Source: a virus
Virus record (IMG/VR): IMGVR_UViG_3300029266_000906
Coordinates: 1 to 24,676 of that record
Reading direction: 5' to 3' (one strand)
DNA: 24,676 nucleotides
The notes under the pieces: generated by a model
Databases searched by the model: none
The model's input: only the letters and a program-made list of their open reading frames with translations
What the model was told of the DNA's origin: nothing
In this document: one piece after another, positions 6,942 to 13,790 of the stretch
Layout: the number at the start of each line of letters is the position of its first letter
Numbering within the stretch: the first letter of the stretch is position 1
Program-made: the position numbers and the translations under genes

Positions 6942-8525
6942 ATGAGCGATCAAAAAAATATAAAACAAATAGTACAAGAACAATATTTAAAATGCGCAGA
7001 AGATCCTGTTTATTTTATGCGACAATATTGCTATATTCAACATCCTACAAAAGGAAAAATTAAATTTAATTTATTTCCATTTCAAGAAGAATCATTAACA
7101 ACATTACAAGAAAATCGTTACAATGTAATTCTTAAATCTAGACAGTTAGGAATATCAACATTATCTGCAGGATATGCATTATGGTCAATGTTATTCAACG
7201 AAGATTTTAATGTCTTAGTTATAGCAACAACCCAAGATGTAGCAAAAAACTTAGTAAGTAAAGTTCAAATAATGAATGAAAATTTGCCAAGTTGGTTAAA
7301 AACTAATATTATTACAAATAATAAATTATCATTAAAATTTGCAAATGGCTCACAAATTAAAGCAATTTCAAGTTCATCAACCGGTGCACGATCTGAAGCA
7401 TTATCATTATTAATAGTGGATGAAGCTGCATTTATTAGAAATATTGAAGAAATTTGGGTAGCATCCCAAGCTACATTATCTACTGGTGGAGGAGCTATTG
7501 TGTTATCTACTCCAAACGGTATTGGTAATTGGTTCCATCAAACATGGGCAGACGCTGAAAATGGAATTAATGGATTTGAAACAATTAAACTAGATTGGAA
7601 ATTACATCCAGAACGAGATCAACTATGGAGAAATGATCAAACTAAATTATTAGGAGAAAGAGGAGCTGCTCAAGAATGTGATTGTGATTTTATATCATCT
7701 GGTCATACTGTTGTAGATGGGGCAATTCTTCAAGAATTTGAATCAAGATGCGAAGAACCTATTGAAAAACGTGGATATGATAATGGATATTGGGTATGGG
7801 AATATCCTGATTATACAAAAAATTATATTGTTGTTGCTGATGTTGCACGTGGTGATGGCGCCGATTGGTCTACATTCCATGTTTTAGACGTAGAAACAAT
7901 AACACAAGTTGCAGAATATAAAGGTAAACTACCTCCAAAAGATTTTGGAAATATGTTAGTAACCGTTGCAACCGAATGGAATAATGCATTATTAGCTATA
8001 GAAAATGCAAATATAGGCTGGGCCGCTATACAACCAGCATTAGATAGAAATTATACAAATATATTTTATACATATAAAGATGATGGGTATGTAGATTTAG
8101 AAGTTCAACTTTTAAAAGGATATGATATAAAAGACAAAACTAAAATGGTACCTGGAGTTTCTACAACTTCAAGAACAAGGCCATTAATGATATCAGCATT
8201 AGAAATGTATATGCGTGAAGGAACACCTATTATTAAATCAAGAAGATTAATACAAGAATTATTTGTATTTGTTTGGTTAAATGGAAAAGCTCAATCACAA
8301 GTAGGTTATAATGATGATTTGGTAATGGCGTATGCTATTGGGTTATGGTTACGGGATACTAGTTTAAAATTAAGACAACATGGAATTGACTTAAATAAAC
8401 GAGCATTATCAAAAGTACAAAAAACAGATACTACAATTTTCACCGGAAATAATAAAGATGGGTCAAATGACACATGGAACTGGAATAACGGTGAAAATGA
8501 TGAAAATTTAACATGGCTTCTGTAG
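6942..8525 (+). CDS. gp17: Terminase large subunit (T4 gp17-like)
   Basis: 527 residues; packages DNA into proheads. ATPase domain: adenine-binding region FNLFPFQEE (42-50), Walker A region KSRQLGIST (65-73), Walker B LLIVDEAAF (156-164, Asp160-Glu161), and the coupling motif STPNG (189-193). Nuclease domain: VADVARGDGAD (298-308, Asp300), AIENANIG (Glu354), and YNDDLVMA (Asp458/459), the three acidic groups of the RNase H-like fold. T4 gp17 is 610 residues; this is shorter at the N terminus. The usual P-loop lysine (SRQLGKT in T4) is Ile71 here; Lys65 or Arg67 at the start of the loop may substitute, as in lambda-type deviant P-loops. No small terminase (gp16) is recognisable next to it. The start directly follows the upstream stop, so translation is probably coupled. 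Confidence 0.97.
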   Translation: MSDQKNIKQIVQEQYLKCAEDPVYFMRQYCYIQHPTKGKIKFNLFPFQEESLTTLQENRYNVILKSRQLGISTLSAGYALWSMLFNEDFNVLVIATTQDVAKNLVSKVQIMNENLPSWLKTNIITNNKLSLKFANGSQIKAISSSSTGARSEALSLLIVDEAAFIRNIEEIWVASQATLSTGGGAIVLSTPNGIGNWFHQTWADAENGINGFETIKLDWKLHPERDQLWRNDQTKLLGERGAAQECDCDFISSGHTVVDGAILQEFESRCEEPIEKRGYDNGYWVWEYPDYTKNYIVVADVARGDGADWSTFHVLDVETITQVAEYKGKLPPKDFGNMLVTVATEWNNALLAIENANIGWAAIQPALDRNYTNIFYTYKDDGYVDLEVQLLKGYDIKDKTKMVPGVSTTSRTRPLMISALEMYMREGTPIIKSRRLIQELFVFVWLNGKAQSQVGYNDDLVMAYAIGLWLRDTSLKLRQHGIDLNKRALSKVQKTDTTIFTGNNKDGSNDTWNWNNGENDENLTWLL

Positions 8526-8532
8526 TAAGTTA

Positions 8533-8548
8533 TATTTATATATAAATA
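8533..8548 (+). promoter_or_regulatory. Palindromic AT-rich late element, copy 3
   Basis: TATTTATATATAAATA is a perfect 16-base palindrome and contains the T4 late-promoter sequence TATAAATA in its second half. It lies 13 bases before the portal ATG; GAAACAAT follows as an A-rich leader. Confidence 0.55.
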
Positions 8549-8561
8549 AAAAAGAAACAAT

Positions 8562-10385
8562 ATGGCGTCTTTAAGAAAACGTTTACAAAATTTATTTTCT
8601 ACTAATGTAGTAGTTCGTAAATATGGTAAAGATCGACTTAAAATAGTTGATACAAATAGACTACAATCTACCGGTAATCTATCGCAAACTAGATTAGCAG
8701 ATAGATATAGTAGATTACATGGATCTAGAAAACATGCAGGAGGATCATATGGTGGATATGATTCAAATCATTATGCTCAACAAAATCGTATGCAGTTATA
8801 CACTGATTATGAGATGATGGATAAAGATCCTATAATATCATCAGCATTAGATATATATTCAGATGAATCATCATTAGCAGATCAATTTGGGGAAATATTA
8901 ACAATTAAAACAAATAAAACTCCAATTCAAAAAATATTACATAATTTATATTATGACATATTAAATATTGACTTTAATATGTGGCCATGGATCCGAAACT
9001 TATGTAAATATGGAGATTTTTATTTAAAATTAGATATTGCAGACGGACTTGGAATAATGAGTGCTAGACCGTTTTCTGCTTATGAAATAGAAAGATTGGA
9101 AGAGTTTGATGAAGAAACTGGAGAGTATAATATTAAATTTAGACACCAGTTTACTGAAATGAGTGAATATGAAGTTTTTGAAATAGCTCACTTTAGAATG
9201 ATTTCTGATTCAAATTTTTTACCGTATGGTAGATCAATGTTAGAAGGAGCAAGACAAGAATTTCAAAAATTAATGATGCTTGAAGATGCAATGTTAATTC
9301 ATAGAATAATGAGAGCACCAGAAAAACGTATTTTTAAAATTGATATTGGTAATATTCCACCAAATGAAGTAGACTCATTTATGGAAACAATTATTAATAA
9401 AATGAAAAAAGTTCCATATATTGATAAAAATACAGGAAATTATAATTTAAAATTTAATTTAAATAATATGTTAGAAGATTATTATTTACCTGTAAGAGGT
9501 GGAAATAGTCAAACTCAAATAGATACACTACCAGGAATGCAATTTACTGGTATTGATGATATTGAATATGTAAAAAATAAAATGATGGCTGCTTTAAAGA
9601 TACCAAAGCCATTCTTAGGATACTCTGAAGGAGTAGAAGGAAAATCAACATTAGCTTCTATGGATATTAGATTTGCTAGAACAATTGAACGAATTCAAAA
9701 AATTGTTGTATCTGAATTAGTAAAAATTGGAATTATACATTTATATTCTCAAGGATATGAAGGAGAAGATTTAGTAGGATTTGAATTAGAATTAACAGCT
9801 CCATCTATTATTTATGATCAACAAAAAGTTGCATTAATGAATGAAAAAATTCAATTGGCAACATCAATGAAAGATTCTAAGCTATTATCAGATAAATACA
9901 TATATGAGTATATATTCAATATGTCCGAAGATCAGTGGTTAGAAGAACGTAATAACGTAGTAGAGGATCTAAAATTAAGATTCCGTCAAAATCAAATTGA
10001 ACAAGAAGGAAATGATCCAACTATAACTGGAACATCATATGGTACACCACATGATATGGCGTCATTACATATGAGTTCAGATGATGTAGAAAATAAAGAT
10101 AAAGGCGGCCGACCACCAGAAGGAATTAAATATGGACAACATAACAACGAATTTGGATGGGATCCGACTGGCGCAAAAACAATAAAACAAGGAACTAATC
10201 CTAAAAACTTTGATACGACATTTAAACCAGAACCTAGAATGAGGGGTAAAGTAACTAAAGCAACTGCAATGGAAAATGCTAGTATAATTAAAAACTTAAC
10301 ATCAAAAAAATCAAAAATATTAACCGAAACTGATAAAAATATAAATAATTCTTCTTCTTTATTAGACGAAGATAATATTTTATAA
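8562..10385 (+). CDS. gp20: Portal vertex protein (T4 gp20-like)
   Basis: 607 residues; forms the dodecameric portal that joins head, packaging motor and neck. Diagnostic stretches include YEMMDKDPIISSALDIYSDE (about 84-103), WIRNLCKYGDFYLKL, the stem/crown region RIMRAPEKRIFKIDIGNIPP, PVRGGNSQTQIDTLPG, and KIPKPFLGYSEG. The C terminus carries a hydrophilic tail with GGRPPEGIKYG and WDPTGAK, longer than in T4 (524 residues) and of a type I associate with marine T4-like phages. It follows the terminase by 36 bases with a palindromic element between, and so may begin its own transcript. The leader is A-rich with no Shine-Dalgarno. Confidence 0.97.
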   Translation: MASLRKRLQNLFSTNVVVRKYGKDRLKIVDTNRLQSTGNLSQTRLADRYSRLHGSRKHAGGSYGGYDSNHYAQQNRMQLYTDYEMMDKDPIISSALDIYSDESSLADQFGEILTIKTNKTPIQKILHNLYYDILNIDFNMWPWIRNLCKYGDFYLKLDIADGLGIMSARPFSAYEIERLEEFDEETGEYNIKFRHQFTEMSEYEVFEIAHFRMISDSNFLPYGRSMLEGARQEFQKLMMLEDAMLIHRIMRAPEKRIFKIDIGNIPPNEVDSFMETIINKMKKVPYIDKNTGNYNLKFNLNNMLEDYYLPVRGGNSQTQIDTLPGMQFTGIDDIEYVKNKMMAALKIPKPFLGYSEGVEGKSTLASMDIRFARTIERIQKIVVSELVKIGIIHLYSQGYEGEDLVGFELELTAPSIIYDQQKVALMNEKIQLATSMKDSKLLSDKYIYEYIFNMSEDQWLEERNNVVEDLKLRFRQNQIEQEGNDPTITGTSYGTPHDMASLHMSSDDVENKDKGGRPPEGIKYGQHNNEFGWDPTGAKTIKQGTNPKNFDTTFKPEPRMRGKVTKATAMENASIIKNLTSKKSKILTETDKNINNSSSLLDEDNIL

Positions 10386-10393
10386 TTAAACCC

Positions 10394-10410
10394 ATATTTA
10401 TATGAAAAGG
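10394..10410 (+). promoter_or_regulatory. AT-rich late element, copy 4 (imperfect palindrome)
   Basis: ATATTTATATGAAAAGG, 16 bases before the ATG at 10427; a G interrupts the second half of the palindrome. Confidence 0.45.
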
Positions 10411-10426
10411 ACTATGTATTAAAGTA

Positions 10427-11278
10427 ATGAAAAATTTAAAACATTCAAAATATAAAAATACAGCAATACTCTTTGAAATATTAGTTAGAAAATTAACTTC
10501 TGAGTCATTGACTACTGATAAATCTCTAACAATTAATATTATAAAAAAGTATTTTGGAAAAAATACAGAGTTATCTAAAGAATTACAATTATATAATTCG
10601 TTAATTAAAGAACAATTAAAATCCGAAGCTACTGTATTAGACTTTATTCGTACATGTAAAAGCGCTCATAATCATTTAAATAAAAGTGTTTTAAAAAGAC
10701 AACGATATAATTTAGTTAAAGAAATTTCTGAGAATTTTAATTTCACAAAAATATCTAAAATACGAATTAATAACTATAAAACATTGGCATCTATATATAA
10801 AATATTTGAATATAATGATGTTGATAATCCAAAACAGTTATTAGAATGTAAAACAGAAATTATAGGGCATATATTAATACATACAGAGAAAAAACCTCAA
10901 CTTGACACTATAATTGAAGCATATAAATCACAAAGCACTGATACACGATTATTGTCATATAAATTATTAATAGATAAATTTAACGAAAAATATTCAGGAT
11001 TAAACGAAAGTCAAAAAAATCTTCTTAATCAGTATATTACACACGTTAATGATACTGAACAATTAAAACAATATTTTAGTAAAGTTATCCCGTCAATCAA
11101 AAAAGAATTAAAAGAGCAAGTATCATTAGTAACAGATAAAGCAACAAAAATTAAAATTAATGGATTATCTAAAATGTTATGCAATGTTGAAACCATACAA
11201 GTTGTTAAAGAATCTCATGTTTTATCATTATTAAGATATTATGATTTAATAACTGAATTAAAGAAAGTAAATAAATGA
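10427..11278 (+). CDS. Hypothetical helical protein between portal and prohead protease
   Basis: 283 residues, not recognised. Starts MKNLKHSKYKNTAILFEIL; predicted almost wholly alpha-helical, Lys- and Ile-rich, without membrane segment, cysteine cluster or enzyme motif. In T4 the same interval (gene 20 to 21) holds the prohead-core genes 67 and 68, so a role in head assembly or the core is a positional guess; it is much longer than either. It overlaps the next start by 4 bases (ATGA), so the two are coupled. Confidence 0.65.
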   Translation: MKNLKHSKYKNTAILFEILVRKLTSESLTTDKSLTINIIKKYFGKNTELSKELQLYNSLIKEQLKSEATVLDFIRTCKSAHNHLNKSVLKRQRYNLVKEISENFNFTKISKIRINNYKTLASIYKIFEYNDVDNPKQLLECKTEIIGHILIHTEKKPQLDTIIEAYKSQSTDTRLLSYKLLIDKFNEKYSGLNESQKNLLNQYITHVNDTEQLKQYFSKVIPSIKKELKEQVSLVTDKATKIKINGLSKMLCNVETIQVVKESHVLSLLRYYDLITELKKVNK

Positions 11279-11961
11279 AATCTTTTTTAAAAGAAATAGA
11301 ATCTAAGTTTAAAGAAATAAACGAAAAAGATTGGGATGGCGATGGCGAACAAGAATCTCCTAGAGATGAATATATGGGCGTCAAAGATAGAGCTATTAAA
11401 AAAGCTATGAAAAAAGAAGATGCTAAACCTGACTTCTTAGACTTAGATGGCGATGGCGATACTGAAGAAGATATGAAAAAAGCTGCTAATGAAACTATAA
11501 AAACATCAGATCCAGATGCCGCAGCAGAAATGCAAAAAAAGAATCCAGATGCTGAAATTGAATTAACAGAAGATGAATTAGATGAAATGAGTACCACTGG
11601 GGGAGTAGCTGGATATCAAACTCCAAATGCATTTACTAGACCAGGAGCTAAAAAGAAAAAATATAAATGGTCATCTGTTTCAGAAGCAATGGATCTAAAA
11701 TATGAAAAATTAATTGAATCATATTCAAAGTTTTCAAGTGGTAATCCAACGTCGACTCCTACTCAAACAGTAAATAGTACTATTAAAGAAGTAGCAAAAA
11801 AATTGCAAGAAATAGAACAATTAGTTAAATATACATCTAGATTAAAAAATGAATCTGGTATAGCTGGATCAACATATAAAAAATCTACTAGTAATGCATT
11901 AAATAAAATTTCAGAAAGATTATTAAAAATTTCAGAAAGAGTAAGAAGTCTAGGAGAATAA
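11275..11961 (+). CDS. Acidic DxDGDG-containing putative prohead core protein
   Basis: 228 residues. The N-terminal half is strongly acidic with two EF-hand/dockerin-like loops, DWDGDGEQESPRDE (19-32) and DLDGDGDTEED (56-66), which could bind calcium. A stretch TTGGVAGYQTPNAF (107-120) followed by a basic KKKKYKW resembles a linear motif I have met in head-region proteins of marine T4-like phages. The C-terminal 90 residues are helical (EVAKKLQEIEQLVKYTSRL). Position between portal and protease matches T4 gp68 (prohead core), and acidity matches core proteins, but sequence similarity to gp68 is not claimed. It starts in an ATGA overlap with the previous gene and ends 1 base before gp21. Confidence 0.65.
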   Translation: MKSFLKEIESKFKEINEKDWDGDGEQESPRDEYMGVKDRAIKKAMKKEDAKPDFLDLDGDGDTEEDMKKAANETIKTSDPDAAAEMQKKNPDAEIELTEDELDEMSTTGGVAGYQTPNAFTRPGAKKKKYKWSSVSEAMDLKYEKLIESYSKFSSGNPTSTPTQTVNSTIKEVAKKLQEIEQLVKYTSRLKNESGIAGSTYKKSTSNALNKISERLLKISERVRSLGE

Positions 11962-11962
11962 T

Positions 11963-12583
11963 ATGAGTAAATCATTATTAGTTGAATATATGCCATTTAA
12001 ACCAATTGGTAAAGTTAATGAAGATATGGGTGCCGAATTTGGAGTACCAGGAGGACTAGTTGTACAAGGAGTATTACAACGTGCTGGAGCTAAAAACCAA
12101 AACGGGAGAGTATATCCAAAAAACATACTTCAACGTGAAGCCCAAAAATATCAAAAAGAATATATTGAACAAAATAGAGCCTTAGGAGAATTAGATCATC
12201 CAGAGTCTTCAGTTGTTAATTTAAATAACGTATCTCACAATATTTTAAAAATGTGGTGGGATGGCGATGACTTAAAAGGAGCAGTTCAAATATTAGAAAC
12301 TCCAAGTGGACAAATATTGAAATCTTTATTTAGTGCCGGCATTACATTAGGCATATCAAGTAGAGGATTAGGATCAGTAAAAGAATTATATAAAGAGTCA
12401 GCTGTGGAAGTTCAAGAAGATTTTGAATTAATATGTTTTGACTTTGTATCTAATCCATCAACTCATGGAGCATTTCTAAGACCAATGTCCGAGTCACATA
12501 ATAAAAATTTAAAAACTAATTATTTAAAAGTAAATAAAATTATTACATCAATCTTATGTGATGATGGAAAATGTAGGATTTAA
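11963..12583 (+). CDS. gp21: Prohead core protease (T4 gp21-like)
   Basis: 206 residues; the serine protease that cleaves scaffold, core and capsid proteins before DNA packaging. Diagnostic: FGVPGGLVVQGVLQRAGAKN, NGRVYPKNIL (48-57), GELDHPESS with the conserved His79, and GITLGISSRGLGSV with the conserved Ser in SSRG (132-133). Length agrees with T4 gp21 (about 212). The last 30 residues after FLRPM are a variable tail. It is preceded closely by the acidic core candidate and followed after 2 bases by a small unknown, so the whole set is probably one transcript. Confidence 0.95.
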   Translation: MSKSLLVEYMPFKPIGKVNEDMGAEFGVPGGLVVQGVLQRAGAKNQNGRVYPKNILQREAQKYQKEYIEQNRALGELDHPESSVVNLNNVSHNILKMWWDGDDLKGAVQILETPSGQILKSLFSAGITLGISSRGLGSVKELYKESAVEVQEDFELICFDFVSNPSTHGAFLRPMSESHNKNLKTNYLKVNKIITSILCDDGKCRI

Positions 12584-12585
12584 TC

Positions 12586-12951
12586 ATGAAAATAAAAGAA
12601 ATATTAGAAGCATTAGAAAATGAACCAATACAAATCTCAAAAGAACAAAAGCGTGAATTTGTTGAATCTGTAAAAGAATATTCACAATTAGGAGAAGCTG
12701 TATATGGTAAAGGTAATCTTCAAGAATTGTGTGAACGTATTAAGAATATGGTTGAAATGGCTCAACAAGTAACATTAGCAGAAGGCGATTGGTTTGATGG
12801 TATTACTGTTAATCGACACATGAAAGGTTTAAATGAATCATATAAGGTGTTTGAAAAAACAGCTAAAGAAATTTCTCAACTACAAGAAAGAATGTCTGCA
12901 GCATATGAAGATATAGGACAAGGTTTAAGTAAATATTTTGAAATTAAATAA
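12586..12951 (+). CDS. Small helical protein conserved next to gp21 (unknown role)
   Basis: 121 residues. Starts MKIKEILEALENEPIQISKEQ. Contains GDWFDGITVNRHMKGL (about 67-82) and the C-terminal ERMSAAYEDIGQGLSKYFEI. I recall small proteins with '.DWFDKITVKRNMK.L ... YED.G..L.RYFEI' near the head genes of marine T4-like phages, without a known function. Mostly helical, no membrane segment. The position between protease and scaffold suggests head assembly. It follows gp21 by 2 bases. Confidence 0.65.
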   Translation: MKIKEILEALENEPIQISKEQKREFVESVKEYSQLGEAVYGKGNLQELCERIKNMVEMAQQVTLAEGDWFDGITVNRHMKGLNESYKVFEKTAKEISQLQERMSAAYEDIGQGLSKYFEIK

Positions 12952-12965
12952 TTGGATCTTTAACA

Positions 12966-12993
12966 AATAATTATTATAATATATAGGAAACAA
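12966..12993 (+). promoter_or_regulatory. Second-class AT-rich upstream element, copy A
   Basis: AATAATTAT - TAT - AATATATA - GGAAACAA directly before the ATG at 12994. The same ordered blocks recur at 19604-19635. Both gaps lack the ATATTTAT element found in the other gaps over 20 bases. Confidence 0.3.
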
Positions 12994-13362
12994 ATGGCAA
13001 AATTTGATAAAATGTATCACGATTTTTTTGGAATAAAACCTCAATTAAACGAAGCGGATTTAGTAAATAAGATATCTGACTACAGAGGAGGATTTCTTTA
13101 TAAATTGATTGACCCAGCAACAGCTGGAAATGTAAAAGCAGATATACAAGCATTTTTAAATAAAAAAGCTATGCATGTTATTAAAACAAAATTTCAAGAT
13201 GAAAATGGAAAAGGATTTTTTTATGTTAGATTGGGAGAAGATCCAGCTAAAGAATCACAACGAATACAGGGATTTATAAGTCAATTACCTGAAGTTGAAA
13301 AATTTTCATTTACATTAAAGCCAATACAAAAACAAGTTACAAAACAAACCCCAAATATATGA
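12994..13362 (+). CDS. Hypothetical protein upstream of the bS21-like gene
   Basis: 122 residues, not recognised. Starts MAKFDKMYHDFFGIKPQLNE with AGGA 7 bases before the ATG (TATAGGAAACAA). Mixed alpha/beta: FLNKKAMHVIKTKF, then FFYVRLGEDPAKESQRIQGF and VEKFSFTLKP. The strand-loop-strand pattern and length would fit a small ferredoxin-like domain, but I see no motif that proves it. It overlaps the bS21-like gene by 4 bases (ATGA), so that gene's translation is probably coupled to this one. Confidence 0.6.
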   Translation: MAKFDKMYHDFFGIKPQLNEADLVNKISDYRGGFLYKLIDPATAGNVKADIQAFLNKKAMHVIKTKFQDENGKGFFYVRLGEDPAKESQRIQGFISQLPEVEKFSFTLKPIQKQVTKQTPNI

Positions 13363-13598
13363 ATAAAAAATTAAAACAACATCAAACAATTATTCCAGGA
13401 CATAGTATAGGATCAAGCGTAGTTGGTAAAGATATAAACTTTGCATTACGTAATTGGAAACGAAAATTAAAATTTGCAGACACATTAACTATTCTTAAAG
13501 AGAAAAAAGAATTTATTAAACCTAGTGTTATAAAAAGACAACAAATGATTCAAGCTAGTTATAAACAACGAATGCAATCATTAAATGACCAAGAATAA
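13359..13598 (+). CDS. rpsU-like: Phage-encoded ribosomal protein bS21 homologue
   Basis: 79 residues. Residues 26-56 read INFALRNWKRKLK then KEFIKPS, followed by VIKRQQMIQASYKQRM. This follows the bS21 pattern (ALR.(F/Y)KR ... G.l..lr.r..F.KPS..R......A..k...) and especially the Bacteroidetes form, which as I remember reads 'ALKRYKRK ... FIKPSVKRR..I.KAAY.Q'. A 20-residue N-terminal extension (MNKKLKQHQTIIPGHSIGSS) is extra; cellular bS21 is about 64-70 residues. Known: bS21 sits near the anti-Shine-Dalgarno end of 16S rRNA, helps hide it in Bacteroidetes, and viral bS21 genes have been reported (for example in pelagiphage HTVC008M). Inferred: the protein enters host ribosomes late in infection. 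It is the last gene of the gp17-gp21 unit, translationally coupled to the preceding gene and followed by a terminator. Confidence 0.82.
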   Translation: MNKKLKQHQTIIPGHSIGSSVVGKDINFALRNWKRKLKFADTLTILKEKKEFIKPSVIKRQQMIQASYKQRMQSLNDQE

Positions 13599-13629
13599 AT
13601 AGCAGCTCGTTAGCATCTATTAATATAAT

Positions 13630-13661
13630 AAAAGCCCTAGCAGAAATGTTGGGGCTTTTTT
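13630..13661 (+). terminator. Rho-independent terminator after the packaging/prohead unit
   Basis: Stem AAAAGCCC (13630-13637) with GGGCTTTT (13652-13659), extended inward by TAGCA/TGTTG (two G-U pairs) to a GAAA tetraloop (13643-13646), then a T run. The best-formed hairpin in the window. Confidence 0.9.
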
Positions 13662-13682
13662 ACTGTTTTTTTTACTTTACCT

Positions 13683-13698
13683 ATATTTATTTAAAATA
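13683..13698 (+). promoter_or_regulatory. AT-rich late element, copy 5 (scaffold/capsid unit)
   Basis: ATATTTATTTAAAATA, 92 bases before the gp22 ATG and about 20 bases after the terminator. If it is the promoter, gp22-gp23 mRNA has an 80-90 base leader, the longest in the window. Confidence 0.45.
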
Positions 13699-13730
13699 CG
13701 TTATTAATCTATATAGCGTCATATAATAAT

Positions 13731-13762
13731 ATAATCTTATTAAGATTCACAATAATCTTATT
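13731..13762. repeat. Direct and inverted repeats in the gp22 leader (operator-like)
   Basis: ATAATCTTATT occurs exactly at 13731-13741 and 13752-13762, start-to-start 21 bases (two helical turns). The first copy overlaps the palindrome AATCTTA-T-TAAGATT (13733-13747). This could be a protein-binding site or an mRNA hairpin in front of the most highly expressed unit. Confidence 0.5.
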
Positions 13763-13778
13763 TCCAAAACATAAATTT

Positions 13779-13785
13779 AAGGAGA
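13779..13785 (+). promoter_or_regulatory. Strong Shine-Dalgarno of gp22
   Basis: AAGGAGA ending 5 bases before the ATG at 13791; a canonical site. Notable because other starts in the window (gp20, gp23) have only A-rich leaders. Confidence 0.8.
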
Positions 13786-13790
13786 AAACA

